Assembly (NCBI GenBank): GCA_002840785.1
Contig: PHCH01000019.1
Coordinates: 1 to 44,025 of the forward strand
Source: Betaproteobacteria bacterium HGW-Betaproteobacteria-4
GTDB taxonomy: Bacteria; Pseudomonadota; Gammaproteobacteria; Burkholderiales; Rhodocyclaceae
Reading direction: 5' to 3'
Length of the DNA stretch: 44,025 nt
The position numbers were made by a program, and so were the translations under genes. Under the pieces are notes generated by a model. That model was not told the origin of the DNA. It did not search any database and saw only the letters and a list, made by a program, of their open reading frames with translations. Positions 36,926-44,025 of the stretch are shown in pieces. Within the stretch, counting starts at the first letter, position 1; each line of letters opens with the position of its first letter.

Positions 36926-38176
36926 TCAGAACTGGGCGCTGAGCGAGACATAAGTGGTGCGGTCTTTGTAGTCGTAGCGGTCATCGTTGACGTTGCGCTT
37001 CTCGAAGTTCATGCCGGCCTTGAGTTCAAGCCAGCGCACGGGGCGGTAGCCAAGATCAAGGCCGGCCCGGGAAACCTTGTCTTCGCGCTGCCCAACACCA
37101 GCCGGCAGCGGGGCTATTTCGCCGCGATAGTTGCGCTTGCCGTAGCCCAGGCGGGCGCCGGCCGAGATCTTGTCGGTGGCTGCCCAGCGGGTGCCAAGGT
37201 TGAGTTCGTCCAGCTCGTAGTAGCTGGAGGTGATCAGCCCGAAAGGCGGCTGCGCTTCCCGGTAGCTTCCCTGGAAGCCCACGAGATCGTGCTTGTAGCC
37301 GAAGGTAAAACTGCTCTTGCCGGTGGCGGCATAGACGAGATCGAGATTGCCGGCCCAGCCGCTGTAGTCGCGCGAGACGAAATGGTCGTGCTTACGCTCG
37401 AGGTATTCGACCCGGCTGCGCAACTGAACCTTGCCGGTGAGCAACCAGCTGACATCGAGTTCGACACCGTTATGCGAGAAACCGTTGTCGGACTGCGCAG
37501 CCGCATTGAACGGGCGATTCGAGTAGCTGCCATCGAGCTGTTTGACGCGCAGGGTGACGGTATTGCCGGAAACGGGACGGAAACGGAAGCCGAAGTTGAA
37601 ACCGCTGGCTTCGTAATCGTTTTCGGCCAGAACCGCCTGTTCGTTGGTCACGCTGGTCCGCGACACCCCGACCAGGGCCGCCCAGTTGCTGTGAAACCAG
37701 TAGTTGGCCGTGAACCGCTCGTTCTCGATCAGGCGGACATTACGCGCCCGATAGTCGTTGGTGGTGTAGTCGGAATAGGTGTTGAGCGATTCGGCACGAT
37801 CAAGCGAAAGATCGCCCGTCCACCGGGTGCCAACGGCCCACAGCCACTTGCCGTCGTAGTTCAGGGCCAGGAAATCGAGAAAGCCGCTGCGCTGGTAGCT
37901 GGTGTCGACAAAATTGATATTGCCGATGAGTTGCTGGCGGCCAAGCGTCTTGCTGGCATTGAGCCCCACCGAAGCAATGGTGATGGTGTCGGAACGCCCT
38001 TCAAGACCGTAATTGGCCGGGTTTGCCGAGGGCGACAGGCGGAACATATTGTCGTCATGCATCATCGTCATGGCGGCGCTCAGATTAATGACATCGCCCT
38101 CATTCGCCACCGCAGCGGAGGCATGAACGAGCAGGGAGGCCGCCAATGCGAAAAGGATTTTTTGACATGACATCAT
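36926..38176 (-). CDS. epsL: Outer-membrane beta-barrel EPS protein EpsL
   Basis: Outer-membrane protein of 416 residues, first gene of the EPS transcript. It has a signal peptide (about 1-24, ending ASAAVA). The mature part is a series of alternating hydrophobic/polar strands with aromatic ends (GGYKHD-type turns, e.g. SSFTFGYKHDLVGFQG), ending in an aromatic C-terminal strand TTYVSLSAQF, as in beta-barrels recognised by BamA. It matches the exosortase-B-associated EpsL family, which is thought to work in EPS transport across the outer membrane; the mechanism is unproven. Two adjacent ATGs (38176, 38173) are possible. Confidence 0.85.
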   Translation of the reverse strand: MMSCQKILFALAASLLVHASAAVANEGDVINLSAAMTMMHDDNMFRLSPSANPANYGLEGRSDTITIASVGLNASKTLGRQQLIGNINFVDTSYQRSGFLDFLALNYDGKWLWAVGTRWTGDLSLDRAESLNTYSDYTTNDYRARNVRLIENERFTANYWFHSNWAALVGVSRTSVTNEQAVLAENDYEASGFNFGFRFRPVSGNTVTLRVKQLDGSYSNRPFNAAAQSDNGFSHNGVELDVSWLLTGKVQLRSRVEYLERKHDHFVSRDYSGWAGNLDLVYAATGKSSFTFGYKHDLVGFQGSYREAQPPFGLITSSYYELDELNLGTRWAATDKISAGARLGYGKRNYRGEIAPLPAGVGQREDKVSRAGLDLGYRPVRWLELKAGMNFEKRNVNDDRYDYKDRTTYVSLSAQF

Positions 38177-38554
38177 TCTTTAAATGTTACCACATTGCAC
38201 TGCAGCATTTTTCCTCTAAATTCCGATTTAGCCCATGAATCAAGGATTGCCGACCAAACCGGAATCAATTGCACATTCATTTAACATGAAGCATTGAATC
38301 GGCGTTCATATCCCTGACCTCAGCGAGAAAGAGATCCATTCAGAGTAGCCCGTGATTATCTTCACAATTCCCGGAATGGAGCATCTAAACCACGCGTCAT
38401 TTTGTCGCAGTCAAGTCTGTGAGCTTAGATGAGGTGTGTTGCATTTGAATGACGCCCGACCGCTGCCGGTGGATCGGTGGCGTGGTCGCTGCCCCGCCTT
38501 CAGCGGGAGGCGCCTGTCGCAACGCCATTACGACGTCGCTGACGACCTGAAACG
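38177..38554. other. 378-bp intergenic region before the EPS locus
   Basis: No convincing gene. The first ~200 bp upstream of epsL is AT-rich and presumably carries the EPS promoter, but neither a good sigma-70 nor a good sigma-54 (GG-N10-GC) box was found. The part near 38495-38516 (CCCGC-TGAAG-GCGGG, minus) could be a weak hairpin after the arginase gene, without a T tract. Confidence 0.5.
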
Positions 38555-39451
38555 CTACATGCCGGGTGGCAGCAGTTCCCCGATCAGGTCCGAGATCAGC
38601 CCGGCTGTAGCGCCGTGACGGTCGCGGTCGGGGTTGTATTCGACGATTTCCAGCGCCTTGAGGCCTGGCAGGCCGCCAATCCGGCGCATGGCCTCGACCA
38701 CATCGTGCACGACCAGGCCATCCGGTTCCGGGCTGCCCACGCCGGGCGCCAGACGCGGGTCGATGGCATCGAGGTCGAGCGTGACGCCAAAACCGGCCGG
38801 TGCGCTGGCCACGATGGCAATGGCTTCGTCGAGACAGTCAGCAAAGCCTCGGCGAAGAATTTCATCGCTGTCGATGATGCGGACCTGCATGCCCCGGAGA
38901 AATTCGAGTTCCTCGGGTTCGTAGCTGCGCGGACCGAGAACGACGGTGTGGGCGGCAACGACCTGCCGGCCGGCGAGACCGATGTTGAGCAGACGTTTGT
39001 CGCCGCGCCCGAGCAGGCAGGCCAGCGGCATGCCGTGGATGGCGCCGGAGTAGCTGGTTTCCGGAGTGTGGCTGTCGAGATGGGCATCGATCCAGAGCAG
39101 GCCGACCGGCTCGTTCAGGGCGCGGGCGACACCGCTCCAGGTGCCGATGGCGACCGAATGATCGCCCCCGATGACGACCGGAAATTCTTTGCGGCGCAGG
39201 GCAAGCCCGACTTCATCGGCGAGATTGCGGCACAGGCCGGCGATGCGGGCAGTGGTCGAGGCGCCATCGACTTCGGGGGCAAACAGCGTCCTGCCCCAGT
39301 CGATGCGGGGGTGATGTTCCAGTTCGTGCCAGGCTTGCGAATGATGAAAGGCAACCGGACCATCGGCACAGGCACGATCCTGGGCACCGATGCCGCTGGC
39401 GGCACCGATGATGCGGATGTGGGCAGCGTGTTCCGGGTTGCGCCGTTTCAT
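38555..39451 (-). CDS. Arginase/agmatinase-family (ureohydrolase) protein
   Basis: Dinuclear manganese ureohydrolase of 298 residues. Metal motifs: GGDHSVAIGT, DAHLDSHT (DAHxD), and VTLDLDAIDPRLAPGVGSPE (the D-x-D and S/PE region). It has the HAHAAHxx-type arginase C-terminus rather than the agmatinase one. Arginase (arginine to ornithine plus urea) is most likely, but agmatinase or another guanidino hydrolase is possible. The ATG of MKRRNPEHAA overlaps the yceH stop (ATGA); the frame open upstream is within yceH and is not used. Confidence 0.86.
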   Translation of the reverse strand: MKRRNPEHAAHIRIIGAASGIGAQDRACADGPVAFHHSQAWHELEHHPRIDWGRTLFAPEVDGASTTARIAGLCRNLADEVGLALRRKEFPVVIGGDHSVAIGTWSGVARALNEPVGLLWIDAHLDSHTPETSYSGAIHGMPLACLLGRGDKRLLNIGLAGRQVVAAHTVVLGPRSYEPEELEFLRGMQVRIIDSDEILRRGFADCLDEAIAIVASAPAGFGVTLDLDAIDPRLAPGVGSPEPDGLVVHDVVEAMRRIGGLPGLKALEIVEYNPDRDRHGATAGLISDLIGELLPPGM

Positions 39452-40086
39452 GCTTCGATGGCAGCAAGCCTGGTTTTCATTTCGGCCAGCTCGGTTTCGA
39501 GCGCACTCACCCTCGCCTTCAGCTCCTCGATTTCCTGGTTGGCTGAATGGCTGGCCCTGGCCGGCGGTGCAGCTTCGATTTCCGGCTGGCCGCTGAGCAG
39601 GTGCGCCCAGCGGTTTTCGCGGGCGCCGGGCAGGCGCGGCAATTCGACGACGAGAGCGCCCTCTTCCCGATTGGCCAGTTCTTCGAGGAAGGCTTCGACC
39701 GAGGAGATGTCGGCAAAACGGTGCAGGCGGTCGCAATTGAGGCGCAGCTCACCGGCCGTCTGCGGGCCGCGCAGCATGAGCACGGTAAGCAGTGCCGAGG
39801 CCTGGGTCGGCACGCCGAGTATTTTTTCGAGGCGATGCTCGAAGCGGCTGACGCGGCTGCCGCTGACCTCATTGACCAGCCACAGGCTCTTGAGCGTATC
39901 GAGGGCCTGCACGATGTCGGCTTCGCTGGCTTCGATGACCGGATTGCGGCTGGTCTTTTGATTGCAGCCGGCTTGCAGGGCATTGACCGAAAGCGGGTAG
40001 GTGTCGGGCACGGTGCGCTGTTTTTCGACCAGCGTTGCGAGGACGCGGGTTTCGAGCAGCGAGAGCGGGGGTAGCGGATTGGCCAT
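39448..40086 (-). CDS. yceH: YceH-family protein (DUF480)
   Basis: A 212-residue protein of the YceH/DUF480 family. The N-terminal winged-helix part reads LSLLETRVLATLVEKQRTVP, DTYPLSVNALQAGCNQKTSR and NPVIEASEADI, which is diagnostic. A second winged helix (LTVLMLRGPQTAGELRL) follows, and the C-terminal 40 residues (EIEELKARVSALETELAEMK) form a coiled coil. Function is unknown. It overlaps the arginase-like gene by 4 bp. Confidence 0.93.
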   Translation of the reverse strand: MANPLPPLSLLETRVLATLVEKQRTVPDTYPLSVNALQAGCNQKTSRNPVIEASEADIVQALDTLKSLWLVNEVSGSRVSRFEHRLEKILGVPTQASALLTVLMLRGPQTAGELRLNCDRLHRFADISSVEAFLEELANREEGALVVELPRLPGARENRWAHLLSGQPEIEAAPPARASHSANQEIEELKARVSALETELAEMKTRLAAIEA

Positions 40087-40104
40087 GACGTTTCTTTCCT
40101 GATG

Positions 40105-40782
40105 TTATCGTTGATCGTTGACCGGCGCCTTTTGTTCCGGGTCGCGCAGCCAGGCGCGGTAGATTTGCAGGGCGACGTGGGCATCGTTGGCGGCATAGAG
40201 CAACTGTCGGTCGTTGAGGCGGGTACTGGCCCAGTTGCTGGTGCCGACCTTCTTGGATTTCTGGAGTTTCTGCCCGAAATAGTGGGCCACCGCTACCTTG
40301 GCGCCAACGGTGCCGCGATGCCCCGGCCCGCGCAGCACTTCGCCAAGGTCGAGCACGTTGCTCAGCTCGATGCCCAGGCGCGAACGCAGGGCGCTACGGT
40401 CATTGCCCAGCCCGAAACCGACCTTGAGCAGATGCGGCGCCGCGAGTATCTGACGCAGGACGTCATGGTTGGCGGCGAAAGCGACGGGGAAAAGATAGAC
40501 GTGCTCATCGCTAGCCAGCTGAACGAGGTGCGGCCCGGTCGAAATTTCGCCTTTGAGGAAGGTCGGTTTGGATTCCGTGTCGAATCCGATGGCCGGGGCA
40601 GCCTGCAATGCGGCCAGGGCACGGGCAGCGAGCTGGGCATCGACAACCAGGCTGATCCTGTCCAGACCGATGCCGGGGTAGATCGGCAATTCGCTCTCGG
40701 CGAGTTGACGGCGACTGATCGTGACTTCGCTCAATTGCCTGCACTCCTGGCTGGTTTCATCGTCGTGACCGGCGGCATCCAT
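40105..40782 (-). CDS. 3'-5' exonuclease, RNase D-like domain protein
   Basis: DEDDy-type 3'-5' exonuclease domain without the HRDC domain of RNase D. The acidic motifs are visible: ExoI AIGFDTESKPTF, ExoII VGFGLGNDRSAL, ExoIII YAANDAHVALQIYRAW (Tyr-x3-Asp). 225 residues from MDAAGHDDET. An ATG 14 codons upstream (40824) would overlap the divergent gene at 40815, so the inner start is preferred. The two genes would then be only 32 bp apart. The substrate is probably RNA, but this is inferred. Confidence 0.83.
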   Translation of the reverse strand: MDAAGHDDETSQECRQLSEVTISRRQLAESELPIYPGIGLDRISLVVDAQLAARALAALQAAPAIGFDTESKPTFLKGEISTGPHLVQLASDEHVYLFPVAFAANHDVLRQILAAPHLLKVGFGLGNDRSALRSRLGIELSNVLDLGEVLRGPGHRGTVGAKVAVAHYFGQKLQKSKKVGTSNWASTRLNDRQLLYAANDAHVALQIYRAWLRDPEQKAPVNDQR

Positions 40783-40814
40783 GTATCCTTCAGCATTTAT
40801 CCAGAAGCAAGTGT

Positions 40815-41066
40815 ATGGGATCACGCTGGCTCACGGGCCTTTTCTCGCGCCTCAAGGCGCTGTTTTTCGGCCGCCCCGCCCCGCTTTCCGACTATGCCCG
40901 CGCCCGGCAACTGATTGCCGCTGTCGACCGTGGCGGCATCCCGCTCAATCCGGCCAAGGTCAATGCCATCGCCCGCAGCCTCGGCCTCGAGGTTGCCCGC
41001 CAGGCGCCGGTCGAGGCCACGCTGGAGCGCATCCGCCTCGCCCTCGCGCGCGCCACCGAACCATGA
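40815..41066 (+). CDS. Small conserved hypothetical protein
   Basis: An 83-residue protein with a basic, amphipathic N-terminus (MGSRWLTGLFSRLKALFFGR) and a helical second half (DYARARQLIAAVDRGGIPLN...LEVARQAPVEATLERIRLAL) with no recognised domain. The stop overlaps the start of the GIY-YIG gene (ATGA), so they form a small operon. It resembles proteins found beside RNase D-like genes in related bacteria, but I do not recognise a named family. Confidence 0.7.
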   Translation: MGSRWLTGLFSRLKALFFGRPAPLSDYARARQLIAAVDRGGIPLNPAKVNAIARSLGLEVARQAPVEATLERIRLALARATEP

Positions 41067-41341
41067 GCAAGCCCTGGTTTCTGTACATGATCGAGTGTGC
41101 CGATGGCAGCATCTACACCGGCATCGCCGTCGACGTCGAAAGCCGCTACGCCGCCCACTGCGCCGGAACGGGCGCCCGGTACACGCGCTCGCATCCCCCG
41201 CTCCGCCTGCTCGGCTACGAAAACCATCCGGACAGGTCGTCGGCGTCGAAAGCGGAGTACCGGATCAAGCGACTGACACCCGGCGAGAAGCGACAGTACG
41301 CCGCGTCGCTGCGCCCCGTCGCCGCCAATTTGCCCGGCTGA
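41063..41341 (+). CDS. GIY-YIG nuclease family protein (YhbQ-like)
   Basis: A 92-residue GIY-YIG endonuclease-fold protein. The motif is seen as FLYMIECADGSIYTGIAVDV, with ARYTRSHPPLRLLGYEN and the conserved Glu and Lys in SKAEYRIKRLTPGEK. The small single-domain form (UPF0213/YhbQ-like) has an unsettled role in DNA damage or repair. The start overlaps the previous stop (ATGA). Repeat copy G follows 14 bp after the stop. Confidence 0.92.
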   Translation: MSKPWFLYMIECADGSIYTGIAVDVESRYAAHCAGTGARYTRSHPPLRLLGYENHPDRSSASKAEYRIKRLTPGEKRQYAASLRPVAANLPG

Positions 41342-41354
41342 AAACCGGAAACCT

Positions 41355-41397
41355 CCATTTCAATTTTGGGCAAAAATTCCAGTTGACCGTAGGAGTC
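41355..41397 (-). repeat. Dispersed 43-bp repeat, copy G (after the GIY-YIG gene)
   Basis: Minus-strand reading: GACTCCTACGGTCAACTGG, AATTTTTGCCCAAAATTGAAATGG. The second hairpin AATTTT-TGCCC-AAAATT is perfect. It is the only well-conserved copy in the opposite orientation. Confidence 0.85.
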
Positions 41398-41548
41398 CCA
41401 GGTCGCCGAACGATCCTCCGTCAACCTTGAATGCCAGGGGAATTGCTCTATGCTAACCACATGGAGCATCGACTCATGAGGCGCAGGCGGGCAGCGGTTC
41501 AGCCAACCACGACGGGTGCTCCAATAACGCTGAACAGGAGTCCCGACG

Positions 41549-42178
41549 ATGCCCACCTTCACCAGCCCCGCCACCAAACTTGGTGGCACCGTTACCCTGC
41601 GCCCCCCGTTCCCCCAGTACCGCAACGTCTGGCGAACTGTGACCCTGACCTTTGACGACGTTGCCCATGGCACGGCCGTTGACACGACCTATGCCGGTAC
41701 CGGCGTCACCCTGGCCAGTGTGACCTACCCACCTCGCACCTGGTCGGCATATGCCCGACAAATGCCCTTGGGTGCCGACGGCCAGAGCGGAAAGAATGTC
41801 CTGACGATCATCGAGAGCGATCCAGCCTACCCCTGGTTCGATGCGCGCTACGGCGCCATTGAAGTCACCTTTTCCCAATTGCAGCAATCGGTCAGCGTCT
41901 GGGCCTATGCCATGAATTCACCCGAAGGCGCCGGAAACGCCGACAACCGCCCATTCCTGGAAGCCTACGATGCCAGCGGGAAATATCTGGGGAAAGCGTT
42001 GACACAACTCGGCGTACACGACGCCAATTTCATCGGGCACTGGCATCCATTGAGTTTTTCGTCGGCAAGCCGAAACATCGCGAAAATTCGCCTCTCGTCG
42101 CAGGCAAACGGACTACCGTGGACCTACACCGCCTTCGACAATCTGACGTTTGATCGAAACATATTCGCCAGCCCCTGA
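41549..42178 (+). CDS. Hypothetical protein with a beta-sandwich-like (carbohydrate-binding-like) fold
   Basis: A 209-residue protein with no clear family. The stretch TLTFDDVAHGTAVDTTYAGTG, followed by VTLASVTYPPRTW, has the F-D-D...G-T-x-V...Y-x-G-x-G-V pattern common in secreted PEP-CTERM-type and carbohydrate-binding beta-sandwich proteins. No signal peptide or C-terminal PEP-CTERM tail is visible, so secretion is unproven. It starts after an AGGAG box (CAGGAGTCCCGACG) and ends before a bidirectional terminator. An isolated gene, possibly horizontally acquired. Confidence 0.6.
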   Translation: MPTFTSPATKLGGTVTLRPPFPQYRNVWRTVTLTFDDVAHGTAVDTTYAGTGVTLASVTYPPRTWSAYARQMPLGADGQSGKNVLTIIESDPAYPWFDARYGAIEVTFSQLQQSVSVWAYAMNSPEGAGNADNRPFLEAYDASGKYLGKALTQLGVHDANFIGHWHPLSFSSASRNIAKIRLSSQANGLPWTYTAFDNLTFDRNIFASP

Positions 42179-42196
42179 CGACGAACCGGTGAAATC

Positions 42197-42224
42197 AAAA
42201 AAGCGCCAATTTCGGCGCTTTTTT
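42197..42224. terminator. Bidirectional intrinsic terminator
   Basis: AAAAAAGCGCC (42197-42207), loop AATTTC, GGCGCTTTTTT (42214-42224). It ends the hypothetical gene at 41549-42178 on the plus strand and can also end the DUF4124 gene on the minus strand. Confidence 0.9.
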
Positions 42225-42255
42225 GATGCCAACTTTCGGGACATGAACCCGGAAA

Positions 42256-42618
42256 TCACCGCGTATTGGGAGGCGTAGGCGACTGTCCGGAAGACGAAGG
42301 AGACAAGGGAGTCGGCACCGATGGCGAGCGAGGAGGACTGACGTACTCGGGAAGGATCGCCGGCATAGGCGACGTAGACCTGGCCCGCGCATTCTCGGCA
42401 GCCTGACGCTCGGTGTACGCCTTCTGTCTTTCAAGCTCTTTTTGGGCAGCGACAGGATCGGGGACCGACTCGCTTGGCGTTATCTTCTCGATAACCGCCC
42501 CTTTCCCGCAAGGAAGGTCTGAATAGACGGTATCCCCGGAAGACGTTTGGCACGTAAACACATCGGCATATGCCACATTGAAACAGAGCAGACATGCAGG
42601 AAAGATGCTGTAGCGCAT
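42256..42618 (-). CDS. DUF4124-domain secreted protein
   Basis: A 120-residue protein with a signal peptide (about 1-19, ending CFNVAYA). Next comes the DUF4124 motif (ADVFTCQTSSGDTVYSDLPC, with two conserved cysteines). The helical middle is charged (about 55-80) and the C-terminus is Pro/Ser-rich (about 85-120). The family is widespread in beta- and gammaproteobacteria with unknown function; the cysteines may form a disulfide in the periplasm. An excellent AAGGAGGT Shine-Dalgarno precedes the ATG. The bidirectional terminator lies 30 bp downstream. Confidence 0.82.
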   Translation of the reverse strand: MRYSIFPACLLCFNVAYADVFTCQTSSGDTVYSDLPCGKGAVIEKITPSESVPDPVAAQKELERQKAYTERQAAENARARSTSPMPAILPEYVSPPRSPSVPTPLSPSSSGQSPTPPNTR

Positions 42619-42692
42619 AGATACCTCCTTTCGGCCCCATCAAATCTACGCTCCAAACAGCCACGCTTCAAGTTGGGGATCAAGGCACCGTG

Positions 42693-42794
42693 CTAGTGCC
42701 TGAATTTGCTCCTCAACCAGCTCCAGATAGCCTCGCCAAGGTAGGGCAAAACTGCGATGCAACCAAGCGCAACAAGGGTTTCCGGTTCCAGCAT
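42693..42794 (-). CDS. Possible 33-residue hydrophobic peptide
   Basis: Candidate small protein beginning MLEPETLVALGCIAVLPYL, with an amphipathic/hydrophobic stretch (about 6-27) and a basic tail (SKFRH). The ATG at 42794 has a GAGGTGA Shine-Dalgarno 7 nt upstream. A perfect 8-bp hairpin (42808-42815 with 42832-42839) sits directly before the SD, and another (42683-42688 with 42696-42701) spans the stop codon. Size, single membrane-like segment and structured leader resemble small membrane peptides, including type I toxins, but no homologue is recognised. A longer frame (to 42920) lacks a good start. Confidence 0.4.
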   Translation of the reverse strand: MLEPETLVALGCIAVLPYLGEAIWSWLRSKFRH

Positions 42795-42881
42795 CGTAAT
42801 CACCTCAGCGAGGGAAGTCCGAGACACGATATCCCTCGCATCAGTTATGCCAGCGGCAAAAACGAGCCGGATGAAGGCAAC

Positions 42882-42905
42882 AAAAAAGCGCCCCGAGGGA
42901 CGCTT
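42882..42905 (-). terminator. Intrinsic terminator after tRNA-Ser
   Basis: Minus strand: AAGCGTCCC-TC-GGGGCGCTT (one G-U pair) followed by TTTT, 19 nt after the tRNA CCA. It ends the lysC/tRNA-Ser transcript. Confidence 0.8.
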
Positions 42906-42923
42906 GTTTGCTTGCTGCATTAC

Positions 42924-43016
42924 TGGCGGACACGCAGGGATTCGAACCCTGGATCCAGGTTTTGCCCGGATGCACCCTTAGCAGGGGTGTGCCTTCGACC
43001 ACTCGGCCACGTGTCC
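42924..43016 (-). tRNA. tRNA-Ser (anticodon GCT)
   Basis: 93 nt on the minus strand including an encoded CCA. The acceptor stem GGACACG pairs with CGTGTCC. The anticodon loop is CTGCTAA, giving anticodon GCT for Ser codons AGC/AGT. The long variable arm (after GGGTG, CATCCGGGCAAAACCTGGATC) is typical of class II tRNA-Ser, and the T arm is GGTTCGAATCC. It starts only 6 nt after the truncated lysC coding end. Confidence 0.97.
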
Positions 43017-44025
43017 TTGCCTCTTTTCGTCGATGACAACGGAAATCTTGATCTCGGAGGTCGAGATCATCTGGATGTTGATGCCTTCGTCAGCCAGGGC
43101 CTTGAACATCTTGGAGGCGACACCCGGGTGCGAGCGCATGCCGACGCCGACGGCAGAGACCTTGCAGATCTTGTTGTCACCGGCAATTTCGCGGGCGCCA
43201 AGCTTGGTCTTGACGGTTTCGAGAATGGCCTGCGCCTTGGCGAAGTCACCGCGATTCACCGTGAAGGAGAAGTCGGTGGTGCCGTCGTGGCCGACGTTCT
43301 GGATGATCATGTCGACGTCGATGTTGGCATCGGCGATGGTGCCCAGGATCTGGTAGGCGATGCCCGGGGTATCCGGGACGCCGGACAGGGTCAGCTTGGC
43401 TTCATCGCGGTTGAAGGCGATACCGGAGATGATCGGTTGTTCCATGTTCTTGTCTTCCTCAACAGTGATCAGCGTGCCTTCCCCTTCATCCTGGAAGCTG
43501 GATTTGACCTTGTACTTGCCGGCGAATTCGACCGAGCGGATCTGCAGCACCTTGGAGCCGAGGCTGGCCATTTCCAGCATCTCTTCGAAGGTGATGGTGT
43601 CGAGCTTCTTGGCTTCGGGCACGACGCGCGGGTCGGTGGTGTAGACGCCATCGACGTCGGTGTAGATCTGGCACTCGTCGGCCTTGAGCGCAGCCGCCAG
43701 GGCGACGCCCGAGGTGTCGGAACCGCCGCGACCGAGCGTGGTGATGTTGCCGTGCTCGTCGACACCCTGGAAACCGGCAACGACGACAACGTGGCCAGAA
43801 TCGAGATCGCGCCGCATGTTGGCTTCGTCGATCGACAGGATGCGTGCCTTGGTGTGCGTGCTGTCGGTCAGTACCTTGACCTGGCCGCCGGTGTAGCTCT
43901 TGGCCTTGCAGCCGATGTCCATGAGCGCCATGGAGAGCAGGCCGGTGGTGACCTGTTCGCCGGTGGACATGATGGCATCCAGCTCGCGCGGATCGGGAGT
44001 GGCCTGAACTTCCTTGGCCAGCGCG
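42978..44025 (-). CDS. lysC: Aspartate kinase, partial at window edge and with an abnormal 3' end
   Basis: First enzyme of the aspartate family of amino acids. The 5' end lies beyond the window; the visible part starts ALAKEVQATPDPRELDAIMS and contains STGEQVTT, SDTSGVALAAALKADECQIY and TDVDGVYTTDPR, followed by two ACT domains (LTLSGVPDTPGIAYQILGTI; AVGVGMRSHPGVASKMFKAL) that bind the feedback inhibitors lysine and threonine. Normal proteins continue after ISVVIDEK with about 15-20 residues (xxELAVRxLHxAFGLD). Here the frame runs from DEK through 6 nt directly into tRNA-Ser and stops within it (42978). The last helix of the second ACT domain is therefore lost, apparently by a deletion that also removed the spacer. 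Confidence 0.9.
   Translation of the reverse strand, partial: ALAKEVQATPDPRELDAIMSTGEQVTTGLLSMALMDIGCKAKSYTGGQVKVLTDSTHTKARILSIDEANMRRDLDSGHVVVVAGFQGVDEHGNITTLGRGGSDTSGVALAAALKADECQIYTDVDGVYTTDPRVVPEAKKLDTITFEEMLEMASLGSKVLQIRSVEFAGKYKVKSSFQDEGEGTLITVEEDKNMEQPIISGIAFNRDEAKLTLSGVPDTPGIAYQILGTIADANIDVDMIIQNVGHDGTTDFSFTVNRGDFAKAQAILETVKTKLGAREIAGDNKICKVSAVGVGMRSHPGVASKMFKALADEGINIQMISTSEIKISVVIDEKRQGHVAEWSKAHPC

Noticed and set aside
40386-40416. GCTACGGTCATTGCCCAGCCCGAAA-like stretch inside the RNase D-like gene, resembling the repeat with its middle deleted
   Set aside because: Only 10 contiguous core bases match and the encoded GFGLGNDRSAL is the conserved ExoII motif of the family, so chance is the simpler explanation.

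Overview
The window looks like a chromosomal segment of a betaproteobacterium, most likely Rhodocyclales (Dechloromonas/Azonexus-like). This is inferred from the gene families, the high-GC codon use, the exosortase-B (Eps) exopolysaccharide genes and the gene orders rimP/rluB-scpB-scpA and riboswitch-gcvTHP. No 16S rRNA is present, so the genus is a guess.

Layout. (1) 1-6587, minus strand: the start of rimP with its own promoter and a terminator-like leader, then a tightly packed eight-gene housekeeping run (PHP phosphoesterase, YciO/TsaC, site-2 protease, trpS, LAB_N protein, scpA, scpB, rluB). (2) 6617-11876, plus strand: promoter, tandem glycine riboswitch, intrinsic terminator, gcvT, gcvH, gcvP and a small conserved gene. 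gcvH and gcvP are each interrupted by a small out-of-frame internal deletion. (3) 11886-12890, minus: a DnaJ-type co-chaperone. (4) 13052-38176, minus: a ~25 kb exopolysaccharide locus. In transcription order it runs epsL-epsD-epsE-epsF-epsG-xrtB(epsH)-epsI (outer-membrane barrel, PPIase lipoprotein, export lipoprotein/channel, chain-length protein, kinase, exosortase B, EpsI), then an AT-richer variable block (Wzx flippase, pyruvyltransferase-like protein, FrhB-like iron-sulfur protein, Wzy/ligase, four glycosyltransferases, a GHL15-like glycosidase), then dTDP-rhamnose synthesis (rfbBDAC), GDP-mannose synthesis (manC), a VanZ-like protein and the initiating phosphoglycosyltransferase. epsF carries a frameshifting deletion. 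(5) 38555-44025: arginase-like protein, YceH, RNase D-like exonuclease, a GIY-YIG protein, a few hypotheticals, tRNA-Ser(GCT) and the 3' part of lysC.

How it fits together. The central locus can make nucleotide sugars, prime undecaprenyl phosphate, extend, flip and polymerise a heteropolysaccharide that probably contains rhamnose and mannose, and export it. Exosortase B would anchor PEP-CTERM proteins, but no obvious PEP-CTERM substrate lies in the window.

The most unusual signal is a ~43-bp dispersed repeat with core GATTGCTACGGTCAACCGG. It occurs at least seven times in 44 kb (an eighth copy is degenerate), both between genes and inside reading frames (rluB, gcvP, the gene after gcvP, epsF), with signs of compensatory base changes in two small hairpins. 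A second family of long GC-rich palindromes occurs twice, each time between genes of an operon. Four genes (gcvH, gcvP, epsF, lysC) appear to have lost 20 to 100 bp internally or at the 3' end. This could be assembly error or real decay and should be checked before any metabolic conclusion is drawn.
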